IMG/VR virus record: IMGVR_UViG_3300018080_000189
Span: 1-61,963 of that record
From: a virus
Length of the DNA stretch: 61,963 nt
Direction: 5' to 3' (one strand)
Part shown: in pieces, positions 30,217 to 40,191 of the stretch
Numbering within the stretch: position 1 is the stretch's first letter
Layout: each line of letters starts with the position of its first letter
Made by a program: the position numbers and the translations under genes
Notes under the pieces: model-generated
What the model saw: the letters and a program-made list of their open reading frames with translations, nothing else
The model's database searches: none
What the model was told of the DNA's origin: nothing

Positions 30217-32226
30217 TTATGGAGGAGGAGTAGAGGTTGTAGTACAGGTAGTAGTGGTAGAAGTGTGTGTAGAGGAGGTAGTGGATAACGTCGATGCTGT
30301 AGAGGATGTAGTAGAGCATGATGAGGTTGTGGTGGAGAGTGTTGATGCTGTTGATGAAGTCGAGGACGAGGTAGTCGAAGTGTGCGTTGTCGAGGTAGTT
30401 GAGAGTGTGGAGGCTGTGGATGAGGTTGAAGACGAGGTGGTTGTGGTTGTTGAGAGTGTGGAGGCTGTGGATGAGGTTGAAGACGTTGAAGACGAGGTGG
30501 TTGTGGTTGTCGTACTAGATGATGTCGTAGTCCAGAACTTAGGATACCCGTCTGGACAACACGTATTGTACGTAAGATTATCTAAGTCGAAATAACCACC
30601 TTGGTCACTTGCGGACCCGTGCGCCTCTAGTCTAATGCCTTCTATGGCAGACGCTTGGCCGCCAAAGTCTCTACTATCTACTAGAACCCAAGATCCATTA
30701 TAGTAGTAATAGGTGCTCAAGACGTTCCCCACTCTAGTCACTCTAGCCGATGCCGGTAGACTAGTCAACCCACTATCCTGGCTGTATTGATTATCACCAC
30801 TTACGGTAAGTTTAGACTGCGCTCTGTAATCCCCCTCGGAGTATTGCCACAATAACAGCCTAGCATAACTGCTTTGGCTTTGAGCAGAATCAATAAAAAA
30901 GAAGAAGAATGAGTTTCCTAATTCAGTCGGGTCGGGGGTATAGTTGGATATGTCAACACTCACATCAAAATCGCCCGATGGTAACATATACTGGTAATCT
31001 GCGTAAACTAGCTCCCCATCATCTGAACTACAATATAGTCTTAGCTTATTGCCTACTAATGTGGCCGTGGAGTTTCCGTTTTCAGTGATTGAAAATCGTG
31101 TCATATCCTCGAATGTCTCGCTGTATTCACACCAATAAGTGGTAGTAGTGGTAGAAGAAGAGGTAGAAGTATGAGTAGATGTTGTGGTAGATGTTGTGGT
31201 AGAAAAAGAGGTTGTGGTAGTGGAAGAGGTTGTCGAAGAAGACGTGGTGGAGAGCGTAGTTGAGGACGTTGATGTAGTAGAGAGCGTAGATGCTGTACTG
31301 GACGTTGAGGAGGACGTAGAGGATGAGGAAGAGGATGTGGTTGTGGAAAGTGTGGATGCAGTAGAGGATGTCGAGCTAGTGGTTGACATAGAGGAAGAGG
31401 TAGTAGAGAGTGTAGACGAAGAAGAAGAGGTAGTGGACAGTGTAGACGAAGAAGACGATGTGGTTGAGAGTGTAGATGCTGTAGATGATGTAGTACTAGA
31501 GCTTGAAGACGTTGTTGTTGTAGATGACGTGGTTGAGATAGTTGAGGCCGTCGTGCTAGTACTGGAGCTTGAAGATGTTGTGGATGTCGAAGAGCTGGTG
31601 GTTGACATAGAAGACGAGGTAGTTGAGAGTGTACTGGAGCTTGAAGATGAAGATGACGAGGTGGTTGTAGATGACGTAGTAGATAATGTAGACGCTGTGG
31701 AGGACGTAGAGGATGAGGAAGAGGTTGTAGACAAGGTAGATGAGGTAGTTGAATACGTAGACGAGGTTGTGGATATAGTAGATGATGTAGATGAAGACGA
31801 GGATGAAGAGGTCGTAGTAGATAGTGTCGTTGAGGTTGTAGTGGATGACGACGATGAGGACGTAGAAGATGATGTAGTGGTTGTAGAGGACGTGGACGTG
31901 GTGGTAGAGGTAGATGAGCTTGTAGATGTGGTCGAGGACGAGGATGACGTGGACGATGTAGAAGACGACGAGGATGTTGAACTCGACGTTGTGCTTAGCG
32001 TACTAGCTGTAGAGGATGTAGAAGATGACGAAGAAGCAGTAGAGGACGTGGATGAGCAGGACGAGGTTGAGGTTGAAGTGGTCGTGGTTGACGACGTAGT
32101 GGTATGCCCCATTAGTTCATAGATCTGCTCGATTGTGCATCGGTATGTGTGCCCGTTTTGCACGACGACGAGTTGATCTGACCAATGTAGAGCGGGTACC
32201 TGGTCGTACTGGGTTATTTTTGGCAT
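30217..32226 (-). CDS. Mucin-like tail protein (669 aa)
   Basis: Residues 1-41 are a small domain (K-I-T-Q-Y-D, H-W-x-D-Q-L, R-C-T-I-E-Q-I) shared with the 42577-45186 protein; similar starts occur in phage tail fibres. Residues 42-363 contain almost only Ser and Thr, with a recurring phrase S-S-T-A-S-T-L-S-T-T. Residues 364-563 form a jelly-roll-like module bounded by C-E-Y ... F-E-D and D-L-x-Y ... C-C-P. Residues 565-669 are a second Ser/Thr tract ending T-C-T-T-T-S-T-P-P-P. Probably the distal tail or fibre protein; the tracts are candidates for O-glycosylation. AAGGAGGG precedes the start. Confidence 0.75.
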   Translation of the reverse strand: MPKITQYDQVPALHWSDQLVVVQNGHTYRCTIEQIYELMGHTTTSSTTTTSTSTSSCSSTSSTASSSSSTSSTASTLSTTSSSTSSSSSTSSTSSSSSTTSTSSSTSTTTSTSSTTTTSSSTSSSSSSTTTSTTLSTTTSSSSSSSTSSTISTTSSTYSTTSSTLSTTSSSSSTSSTASTLSTTSSTTTSSSSSSSSSTLSTTSSSMSTTSSSTSTTSSSSSTSTTASTISTTSSTTTTSSSSSTTSSTASTLSTTSSSSSTLSTTSSSSSTLSTTSSSMSTTSSTSSTASTLSTTTSSSSSSTSSSTSSTASTLSTTSTSSTTLSTTSSSTTSSTTTTSFSTTTSTTTSTHTSTSSSTTTTTYWCEYSETFEDMTRFSITENGNSTATLVGNKLRLYCSSDDGELVYADYQYMLPSGDFDVSVDISNYTPDPTELGNSFFFFFIDSAQSQSSYARLLLWQYSEGDYRAQSKLTVSGDNQYSQDSGLTSLPASARVTRVGNVLSTYYYYNGSWVLVDSRDFGGQASAIEGIRLEAHGSASDQGGYFDLDNLTYNTCCPDGYPKFWTTTSSSTTTTTTSSSTSSTSSTASTLSTTTTTSSSTSSTASTLSTTSTTHTSTTSSSTSSTASTLSTTTSSCSTTSSTASTLSTTSSTHTSTTTTCTTTSTPPP

Positions 32227-32306
32227 TCATCCCTCCTTTGTGTTTTGTATCTTCCAGACTGGAGGATTTTGGTTGTAGTTTACATCATTTGCTAGCAGGA
32301 GATGTT

Positions 32307-33935
32307 CTAGGCGTATTCCGCATAGCCGCCTCCGACAAATTGTGTGCCGGGCCATCCAGGGGAGAAGTCGTTAATGACTAGGCCGGGACCCGGTGGTGAT
32401 ACTTCATATTTGATCATTTTATTGAGTCCGAATATATGAAAAGCGAACCCGCTGGAATAGACAAAAGGGTGAGCCAGTACGGAATTCCAATACGCGGTGT
32501 AGTCAGCTAGAACAGAACTAAGCGTAGATGAGTACCCCACCATACGCCAGAGTTGAGCTTTGTATTTGCTTTCGGCGATTGAATACCAATGCACACTCAT
32601 AACGAGATCCCCCAAAAATGAGCACGCACCATCCAGAGAGACAAAACCAGTGAGGGAGTCAGCGTATGGGAATGTTAGTGTGGAAGAGATTGCGGTACTG
32701 ACGCCGTTGTGAACGCGTAGAGTACCACCATGGATACTTACGAGATTGGTAGTGGTTTCGTCGTAGTATAGTCCTGAGATTGGAAGAGCTGATATGTCGC
32801 CAATTACTGAGTCTACTATGGTGGAGATCCCGCTGAATTGATAAAGATTGAAATGAGAGTGCTGCTCAGCCGCAATCATGTTCTCGCCAGGCCCACGACA
32901 GCACCCACGCCACCGACCGCCTATTGAGTTGGATTCTGTTTCCAGAAGAGTATTTGACCATCCGGCGAATTTATATAGATCACCCCCTATATAGGAGATT
33001 TGGAATATACCAGGAACGTCTGGCGGTGCTGAAGTGGTGGTAGACGACGATGAAGTTGTGCAAGGATTGTCTTCAAACCCAATCACGCGAGGGGCTTCCC
33101 AGTTTTGGCCATAGAACCCGACAACAACTCTATCACCTATCTCGTAGGGCCCACCGTCATCGCGGTTCTTATATACCATAGGGACATTAGTGAGTGTACG
33201 GGTTACATCGGTGGCTAAGCCCTGAGCTGTCGAGTAGGCATCGAGTAGCACCGAGCATTTACTATTGTTTTTGATGTGCTGGGTAATGGTGCCCAATCGA
33301 TATAGAGGTTTCCACTTCTGCCATCCAGGAAATAGAGTGTAGTTGTAGGCAGCCTCGGCAGGAGACATTGATGCGACAGATCTGAGCTGGCCATCGCGGG
33401 ATTCGGAATATTCAGAATCTTCCCCGTCAGCGCCACCTGGGTGTATTAGAATAGTGTCGTCAGTGTTGGGGATTTCGAGAGTCCCTACAGAGCCAGTTAG
33501 GTTGCGAGTACAGTCGGCGCACCAGACTGTTCGGATATCCTCAGTGACTAGATTATTGAGATAGTCTCGTTGTTTTTCGAGTGATTTTTGTTTTAGTACA
33601 GCGGTTTGGTATTGGCTTTTAGCGCTGAGTAGTGCGGAGTAGGCTGAGCGCTCAGCTGATACTGCTGAGTTTACTTTTGATCCTGGGTTTTCCCCCGGGC
33701 TCTCTACCCGCTGACGTACAATCGCATTAAGATCGGATTCAGCTCTTTGGTGAGCACGTTGAGCGTTATCATACGCTTGAGAGCGTTCACTTATGGTAGT
33801 ATCAAGGAACTGTATTTCTTTGGATAGTATCTTGGCCTGATTGAGAGCGCGCTCGTCAGATTTCTCTATGCGCACGCGGTATCGCCCCCGCGCTAGGTTT
33901 CTGTCGCCAGATCCGAGTATAGTAGCCTTGCCCAT
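32307..33935 (-). CDS. Tail protein with coiled coil and C-terminal beta domain (542 aa)
   Basis: Residues 30-130 are a long charged coiled coil. C-A-D-C (about 139-142) is a metal-type pair. Residues 220-297 include G-D-R-V-V-V-G-F-Y, a barrel seen in tail-hub proteins. A short linker T-T-S-S-S-S-T-T-T-S (about 299-308) is a miniature version of the neighbours' tracts. Residues 312-542 look like a beta-propeller (repeated Y/W-rich strands). Likely a tail-tip or baseplate component. It overlaps the upstream gene by one base. Confidence 0.65.
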   Translation of the reverse strand: MGKATILGSGDRNLARGRYRVRIEKSDERALNQAKILSKEIQFLDTTISERSQAYDNAQRAHQRAESDLNAIVRQRVESPGENPGSKVNSAVSAERSAYSALLSAKSQYQTAVLKQKSLEKQRDYLNNLVTEDIRTVWCADCTRNLTGSVGTLEIPNTDDTILIHPGGADGEDSEYSESRDGQLRSVASMSPAEAAYNYTLFPGWQKWKPLYRLGTITQHIKNNSKCSVLLDAYSTAQGLATDVTRTLTNVPMVYKNRDDGGPYEIGDRVVVGFYGQNWEAPRVIGFEDNPCTTSSSSTTTSAPPDVPGIFQISYIGGDLYKFAGWSNTLLETESNSIGGRWRGCCRGPGENMIAAEQHSHFNLYQFSGISTIVDSVIGDISALPISGLYYDETTTNLVSIHGGTLRVHNGVSTAISSTLTFPYADSLTGFVSLDGACSFLGDLVMSVHWYSIAESKYKAQLWRMVGYSSTLSSVLADYTAYWNSVLAHPFVYSSGFAFHIFGLNKMIKYEVSPPGPGLVINDFSPGWPGTQFVGGGYAEYA

Positions 33936-34489
33936 TACCCGCTTGACGCCTCCTGTTCAAAATCGTACTGAGTAGCGTTGATAGTGAGTAATGCTACCTC
34001 AAAACTATACGCCTCGCCATTCAATGTATAAGATACGGTATCGCCAGCGGTGACGTTTTGGTAAGCGGTAAATCGCAGTCGAGTAGTGGTGCCGGTTTCG
34101 ATGTCGATACCTGAGCGGAGATAGTCTACGTCCTGGAGAGTGATGGTTTGAGGAGAGGCGTTCCAGAGAGTGCGGTGACCTACAAAAAACGCGGATTGTG
34201 ATCGACTACCGTAATCGATACGGACATTCTCAAAATCCACGGTTAGGATTTCGATTGGGTTAGAGGTGTCGCGGTCTTGGATTTTGTAAATGATTAACTC
34301 GCAGTCACGGCAGTGGTTGACGCGGGAGAGTATGTCGTCTACGTAGTCTGAGTAGTTAGGGACGACCACCTGGAGATAGGAGGGCGAACCTTCACGAATA
34401 CGAGCTGTTAATGACGATATTGGTATTGTCACATCACCGAGGTCGGGGTGGGATAATACAAATTTAAAGTTAATTTCTCTTACGCTCAT
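33935..34489 (-). CDS. Tail tip/hub-type protein (184 aa)
   Basis: Beta-rich, starting with F-K-F-V-L-S-H-P-D-L-G-D. S-Y-L-Q-V-V-V-P-N-Y (about 56) resembles the distal-tail and hub proteins that follow tape measures. C-R-D-C near residue 74. Encoded between two large tail proteins, one base from each. Structural role by context. Confidence 0.6.
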   Translation of the reverse strand: MSVREINFKFVLSHPDLGDVTIPISSLTARIREGSPSYLQVVVPNYSDYVDDILSRVNHCRDCELIIYKIQDRDTSNPIEILTVDFENVRIDYGSRSQSAFFVGHRTLWNASPQTITLQDVDYLRSGIDIETGTTTRLRFTAYQNVTAGDTVSYTLNGEAYSFEVALLTINATQYDFEQEASSG

Positions 34490-34490
34490 A

Positions 34491-37424
34491 TTATGGTATA
34501 ATAGTGGTTGTAGTTGTTACGATTGTCGAGGTGGTGGTCGTAGTAGAAGTGGTTGTAGAAGAGGTTGTCCATATTGTAGTACCTGTTGGGCATCCATGGC
34601 GGAATGTAAGATTGTCGAAGTCTACGTGGCCCCCATTAACATAACTGTACACAAAGCACGTCACACTATCGATTAAGGCGGCGTAGGATGTGAAGTCGTG
34701 TGACGATGTAGCAGCTACCCAAGATGCTCCATTGTAGTAGTAAGTTTGTAGTATAGTTCCTACTCGTGTTATCCTTAATTTTTGTGGTAATGACGCTGAT
34801 GTGGTCAAATACTCATCATCAGATACGCCATTTATCACTAGGTACTCTCTAATTAAATACCCGGCATCTGTCCTATGAGCTGTTATGTAAATACAATTAT
34901 CAGCAGAGTTTTTTCGTACATCATCACCAACGTACAGCACTGGGTATATACCATTATCAGCCTGTTCATAATCTTCATTACTGAGATCAACACGTATATC
35001 AAAATCCCCAGCGTTGATAGCATATAGGTAATCAGCTGTCGCCTCTGCACTATGGCTATAATCTATTGAGCCTCGCATTTTACCAGACACGCTGGTGATG
35101 TCGGAATAAGAGTCGTGATTGATCTGCCAATCATCTAAGTTAGTGAACTCTTCATTATACGAACATACCGTGGTAGTAGTTGTGCTGAGTGTCGCAGTGG
35201 TGGAGGTAGTCGATATAGTAGTTGAGGACGTTGAAGCGGTACTAGAGGTAGACGATGTAGAGATCGTAGATGAGGTTGTAGTAGTAGTTGGGCCTGGGCA
35301 CCCATCGACGAATTTAAGATCGTCCATCAGCACTTGCCCGCCTGGGTTTGATACAAACAACACTCTAACGTGAGCGAGATTAGCTGCGAACGCTGAAAAA
35401 TTCCAAGCATCGAGTTGAGTCCAGCTGCCGGCGTAGTAATAATACGCTCGGACGTTATTGCCCTCGCGGGTTACCCTAAGTCGAGACGGCACGCCTGCTA
35501 TTGTGTCCGATGTTTCGCCCTGATCTACTGAGTTTATAGTAGCATTAGCCACGACAGTGTGAGAGGTGTCGATGTAGTACCCAACGTAGGCTTGCTCTGT
35601 TGGTGTCGATACACTACTGCGTATATCGAGATAGATCTTTGAGCCGTTAGATGAAGATTCTGAGTAGTAGCTATCGAGATCGATTCTGATATCAAAATCT
35701 CCTGAAGATGCGCGATAGTCGTATATGCACTGGGTATTGCCGCTGTTGCCGTCGCCTACTAGCATCTTTAGTTGGCCAGCTTGTATTGTGGAGCTGCCGT
35801 CGCCGTTATTGGTAACTGTCCAGTTATCCAGAGATGCGAAGGATTCATCATAAACACAGAGAGAAGTTGTAGTGGTGGTTAGCGAGATAGTAGAGGTTGT
35901 GGTGGATAGTGTAGAAGCCGTTGAAGAGGTTGATGATGTTGTTGATAATGTAGATGATGAGGTAGAAGTAGATGACGAGGTAGTAGATGATGTAGAAGAA
36001 GACGAGCTAGTAGTAGTAGTGGTAGAGGAAGAGCTGGATGTTGATGATGTCGAAATTGTTGATAGTGTAGATGATGTCGAGGCTGTTGACGAGGTAGTAG
36101 AGGCTGTAGATGACGTTGATGAGGTTGATGCGGTGGATGATGTCGTGGATAGTGTACTAGTAGTAGACGCTGTAGAGGATGTTGAACTGGACGAGCTGGA
36201 TGTGGTAGTGGTTGACGATGACGACGTGGTAGTGGATAACGAGCTGGTTGACGACATTGATGATGTGGTGGAATAGGTTGAGGATTGTGTAGAGACGGTG
36301 GATGAGGTAGATGAAGTTGACGATGAGGAGCTAGAAGTAGATGAGGTGGATGAGGTTGACGTAGTAGTGGAGGAGAATGACGAAGATGAGGATGTTGTTG
36401 AGGCTGTAGAGGATGTTGTTGAGCTAGACGATGAGGTTGTGGTAGTCCAGGCTTTCGGATATGCGTCAGGACACCCCAAACGAAACATGAGGTTGTCTAC
36501 GTCGAGGGAGCCGCCTCGTGTAGAGGTGTCGTAGGCTAATAGCTCTATACGATCAAGCTCACTTGCGTTGGATGAGAAGTCGTGAGTATACGCCGTCTCC
36601 CAAGAAGTAATAAAATAATCAATAGAGAGTTCATTACCTGTCCGGACTATGCGAACTGAGCTGGGCTCCCCCATTCCGGTGTCGATATCGGTATAGGTCG
36701 AGAGGTTGTCTTTGTGGGATTTGGTTATTGAAAACACTCCAGCAGCAGTAGAGCGGATTTTGATTGTCGAGTAGTATAGAGAGTCAGATGAGCGGATACG
36801 GAATTCAAAAGTGAAGCCGTTGGTAGCGTCGTCAGGGGTGTAGTCGGATGTGCAGAGGTCTATACTGAAATCACCATCTGGGATAAGGTATTGGTAGAGC
36901 ATAGTGATCTGGGTATTGAGAGAGTCGGGTAAATCGATTTTACATTCCCAATCCCGGGCGCTTTTGAGATAGCTGGTAGCGGTTTCGGTTCCGTCGAGCT
37001 TAGTGACATACCACCAGGCCAGATCGTGAAACGTATCATCTAGCGAACAGTAATAGTCGGCGATTTCAATAGGGGCGAGTTTTTCACTCACGTATGCGAC
37101 TAGCGTGATTAGGCCGTGATCGTTTTGGAGTGAATTCAGGTTAACTAGGAATATACCTTCGGGGATGGCCATAACCACTTCGGAATAATTCTTAAATATG
37201 TATTCGAGAGTGGTAGCTTGCCCTTCGTCCAATTCAGCCACTATGGTTAGAGTACGGTCGCCGTCGGAATACCCGCTGTCGCTTATCGAAACACCTCCAT
37301 CGAGAGTGGCAGTGCGAGTAGCGCGTCGTGAGAGTGTCTTTATATCTGTGTCAGCTAGATTGGCCTTAAAGAACACATTACCACGGAGGTCGAAGGTCTG
37401 AGTTGATATTCCAACATACATCAT
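34491..37424 (-). CDS. Mucin-like tail protein with three jelly-roll modules (977 aa)
   Basis: Residues 1-120 are a phage tail domain (distal-tail-like). Three related modules lie at about 125-325, 522-711 and 753-948. Each opens with C/Y-x-Y ... F-x-x-L-D-x-W and closes D-N/D-L-x-F-x-x-G-C-P. They are separated by Ser/Thr tracts at 326-520, 712-752 and 950-977. The modules resemble concanavalin/LamG-type sugar-binding folds. It follows the tape measure directly, so it is probably at the tail tip. Tracts up to 195 residues with almost no other amino acid are suited to O-glycosylation or to act as stiff spacers. Confidence 0.75.
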   Translation of the reverse strand: MMYVGISTQTFDLRGNVFFKANLADTDIKTLSRRATRTATLDGGVSISDSGYSDGDRTLTIVAELDEGQATTLEYIFKNYSEVVMAIPEGIFLVNLNSLQNDHGLITLVAYVSEKLAPIEIADYYCSLDDTFHDLAWWYVTKLDGTETATSYLKSARDWECKIDLPDSLNTQITMLYQYLIPDGDFSIDLCTSDYTPDDATNGFTFEFRIRSSDSLYYSTIKIRSTAAGVFSITKSHKDNLSTYTDIDTGMGEPSSVRIVRTGNELSIDYFITSWETAYTHDFSSNASELDRIELLAYDTSTRGGSLDVDNLMFRLGCPDAYPKAWTTTTSSSSSTTSSTASTTSSSSSFSSTTTSTSSTSSTSSSSSSTSSTSSTVSTQSSTYSTTSSMSSTSSLSTTTSSSSTTTTSSSSSSTSSTASTTSTLSTTSSTASTSSTSSTASTTSSTASTSSTLSTISTSSTSSSSSTTTTTSSSSSTSSTTSSSTSTSSSTLSTTSSTSSTASTLSTTTSTISLTTTTTSLCVYDESFASLDNWTVTNNGDGSSTIQAGQLKMLVGDGNSGNTQCIYDYRASSGDFDIRIDLDSYYSESSSNGSKIYLDIRSSVSTPTEQAYVGYYIDTSHTVVANATINSVDQGETSDTIAGVPSRLRVTREGNNVRAYYYYAGSWTQLDAWNFSAFAANLAHVRVLFVSNPGGQVLMDDLKFVDGCPGPTTTTTSSTISTSSTSSTASTSSTTISTTSTTATLSTTTTTVCSYNEEFTNLDDWQINHDSYSDITSVSGKMRGSIDYSHSAEATADYLYAINAGDFDIRVDLSNEDYEQADNGIYPVLYVGDDVRKNSADNCIYITAHRTDAGYLIREYLVINGVSDDEYLTTSASLPQKLRITRVGTILQTYYYNGASWVAATSSHDFTSYAALIDSVTCFVYSYVNGGHVDFDNLTFRHGCPTGTTIWTTSSTTTSTTTTTSTIVTTTTTIIP

Positions 37425-37431
37425 GTGTTGT

Positions 37432-40182
37432 CTATGCTCCTATTCCTAATAAAAAGTTTCCATAATCTTCATTGACGCGGACCTGAATGGCGGAGAGGAT
37501 CTCCCACATGAAGGCTTCCAGATGGGGTTGTAGTCCGTCGCCTGAGACGGTGATGAGTGGATCACCAGAAGCCATTGCCGAGGCGCGTTGTTTTATGAGA
37601 TCAATTTGAGCGAGAGTGAGTTCTTTCTGTAGAGCGAATGCTTCCTCACGACGGGACTCCTCGTCACGAATGCGTTTTTGGATTGATTGCTGGGCGAAGA
37701 TGTCAAGTGACTTACTTCCAAGTTGATCATAAAGTTTTGACAGTGTATCGCCAGTCGCGTTTATGGATTCACCTATAGATCCAAACGAGGCAGTGATGGT
37801 CTCGTTCTCGGATTCCATGATAGTCGCGAACCCTTTCATCTTCGCTCCCATAATGTCGGCGTTGGCGTCAATCTCGGCTAATAATTTCTTTTGAGCGGCT
37901 TCAAATTTCTTGTCGTCAGGAACGTCTAGTTCAACAGAGGTTGAGTCTTCAATAGCAGTGGTTGTATTAGCGAGGTCTTTTTTGAGAGCAGCGAGATTAT
38001 TTTCCAAATAGGCGAGGTCGGAGTCGGTGAAGACGCCGATTTCTTTTCCAGCGTATGCGCCGGTACCCGATACGCGGTCAATAAAGTCTTTCGCGGCACT
38101 GTCCATTTCAATAGATGCGTTAAACTTGGCGTTCTCGGTGAATTGCTTGTTGGCAGCTAAGAGTTTGTCAGCGGCAGCCTGGATGTCATCGTCGATACCG
38201 TCGTCATCTATGGTTACTTTAGTGGAAATTTCCTTAGGGAGTTTGTCGATAGCGGAAATGACAGCATTGACGAGATCAGACGTAAACATTTCACTAATAT
38301 CGTCTATATTGGTTTCAGCAGATCTGGAGAGGTCTTTAAATACCGACTCGATATCGTCAATATTCTTTTCGGTAGTTTTCGATGCGTTTCCAATCTTATT
38401 GGCCATCTTGCTTGCGTCTTCGCCAACTTTCTCGATACTGCCGGACGCGCCTGTGAGTTTGTCAAGCCAGCGGGAGCCAAGGTTGAATATTGAATAATTG
38501 TCGGTCTTTTCGAGCTCCTCATTGGCCTTGCCGAGATTGTCAATCCATCTTGACCCCGCATCGATAGTAGACAAGATATTGGCGATGGTTTTTATCCTGG
38601 TGTCTACCAAGTCGAGTACGCCCAACATCTTCACACCGAATTTGTCAATCGCTTTAGCCCAACCGCCAAATTCTCCAGCAGCTTGTTGTTGAGTCGAGCT
38701 GAGTTCTGTAAACCCGCGTATTACGTTGAGTACCTTGAGAGCGACTTTATCAAAAGCGTTTACGAGTCCGGTGGTGGCTTCTACCAACGCTGCCGAGGTG
38801 TCGGTGGTTTCTTGTAGGAAGTCTTGGAGTCCTTCAGGAGTGTCAAGTTTAAATCTATCCACTATCTCGGAGAGTTTGTCGAATAGCCCTTCAAATGCTT
38901 TTATCAACGCGCTGTAGTCTACTTCTTGGAGAGCTTTAGGGAGCTGCATTCCCACACTCTTGAGGTAGTCGGCTAGGTCATCACTGAAGTTCTCCAGAAG
39001 ATTGAAAAGAGTATCGAACGCACCATCACGGAGTTCATCTCGGAACGATGAGAACAATTCGGTAGTAGCGCCGAGAACTTTCACGACAGCGGGTTTTAGG
39101 TTTCCACCAAGTTCGGCGGCTGCCAAAGTGATTGCGGATTTTGTCGCGCCCAACTGTACTTCTAGTGAATTCCACCTCTTCTCAACTTGGTCGATTGTGT
39201 ATTGGTGGTTCACCATCCTTGCGACGGTTTCGATACCGGCAGTGTAGTTGAGATCACGGAGAGTAGCAATCATCTTAGCTGCTTGGCGGTTACCAAAGAT
39301 TTGTGACGCTGCAAAGAGTTGGTTGGAAGAGGTCGCGCCTTGCATTGCCACGATGAGATCTTTGAGTATGTCGCCGCCCTTACGAAGTTCCTTGTTTGGC
39401 CCCTCCCTCTGAGCGACGCCGAGCCTATCCAAGGCCGCAATGACAGGTTTTGCATCGTCAGTGAGTTTGATCAGCCCGCGCCGCCAAGCAGTACCGGCTT
39501 CCTCACCAGAGCGGAATACTTCTATAGCTGGGGTTATATAAGCAGTAGTTTCTTCTATCGAGAGACCTGCTAGCTTGGCAGCTGGGGCAACACGGCGGAG
39601 AGCGTCACTGAGTTCGTTGGCGTTTGTGGCGTAGGTATCAGAGACTTTGTTGATAACGTCAACAACATGGGTAGCATCTTTTACTCCGAACTCAAACCCT
39701 TTCATGATAGCAATAATGTTGTTGGTCGAGTCTGCCAGACCTACCATACCAGCACTGGAGAGTTCAAGTGAGCGGTTAAGGAGGATTATGGATTCTTCAA
39801 GAGTGAATCCAGCGCGTTTGAAATCGGTGGTGGCTTTTGTTACGTCAGCAGCGCCCATGCCGTATTGGATGGCGAGTTTTTCCATCGCCACCTGGTTTTT
39901 GCCAGTTATTACCTCCCCATCGCTCAGGACTTTTTCAAGATCGATAAGGGCGTATTCGTAGGATTTGAATGAGGCTAAGGCGATAGTACCGATTGCGGCC
40001 CCGACAGCGAGAATGGCAGCTTCCATCTTGAGTAGTTTATCGACAGTATTGGCGACAGGAGCGGCGAGGCTCTCCACCTTATCAATCACCTTATCAAGTG
40101 ATTTTACTATACTCATAGCAGGTTTCGATACGAGATTCACGCCGTTGAATATAATATCAACTGTTCTTTTTACATTTGCCAT
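37432..40182 (-). CDS. Tail tape measure protein (916 aa)
   Basis: Long helical protein with an Ala/Gly-rich hydrophobic segment near residues 53-70, followed by the TP901-type tape-measure core (Y-G-M-G-A-A-D-V-T-K-A-T, then G-L-A-D-S-T-N-N-I). It sets tail length and is threaded in the tail tube. The length predicts a siphovirus tail. It follows the frameshifted chaperone pair as in lambda and most siphophages. No lysozyme or peptidase domain recognised. Confidence 0.9.
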   Translation of the reverse strand: MANVKRTVDIIFNGVNLVSKPAMSIVKSLDKVIDKVESLAAPVANTVDKLLKMEAAILAVGAAIGTIALASFKSYEYALIDLEKVLSDGEVITGKNQVAMEKLAIQYGMGAADVTKATTDFKRAGFTLEESIILLNRSLELSSAGMVGLADSTNNIIAIMKGFEFGVKDATHVVDVINKVSDTYATNANELSDALRRVAPAAKLAGLSIEETTAYITPAIEVFRSGEEAGTAWRRGLIKLTDDAKPVIAALDRLGVAQREGPNKELRKGGDILKDLIVAMQGATSSNQLFAASQIFGNRQAAKMIATLRDLNYTAGIETVARMVNHQYTIDQVEKRWNSLEVQLGATKSAITLAAAELGGNLKPAVVKVLGATTELFSSFRDELRDGAFDTLFNLLENFSDDLADYLKSVGMQLPKALQEVDYSALIKAFEGLFDKLSEIVDRFKLDTPEGLQDFLQETTDTSAALVEATTGLVNAFDKVALKVLNVIRGFTELSSTQQQAAGEFGGWAKAIDKFGVKMLGVLDLVDTRIKTIANILSTIDAGSRWIDNLGKANEELEKTDNYSIFNLGSRWLDKLTGASGSIEKVGEDASKMANKIGNASKTTEKNIDDIESVFKDLSRSAETNIDDISEMFTSDLVNAVISAIDKLPKEISTKVTIDDDGIDDDIQAAADKLLAANKQFTENAKFNASIEMDSAAKDFIDRVSGTGAYAGKEIGVFTDSDLAYLENNLAALKKDLANTTTAIEDSTSVELDVPDDKKFEAAQKKLLAEIDANADIMGAKMKGFATIMESENETITASFGSIGESINATGDTLSKLYDQLGSKSLDIFAQQSIQKRIRDEESRREEAFALQKELTLAQIDLIKQRASAMASGDPLITVSGDGLQPHLEAFMWEILSAIQVRVNEDYGNFLLGIGA

Positions 40183-40191
40183 TGTTTTTAA

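Noticed and set aside
31184-32122. 312-codon plus-strand frame rich in Val, Asp and Glu
   Set aside because: It is the antisense of the Ser/Thr tract; Ser and Thr codons in this phase read as Val/Glu/Asp on the other strand. No ribosome site and no domain.
35872-36534. Two plus-strand Val/Asp/Glu frames
   Set aside because: Antisense shadow of the 977-residue protein's tract.
37926-39573. Several frames opposite or shifted within the tape measure gene
   Set aside because: Shadows of a clear tape measure gene; no independent start signals.
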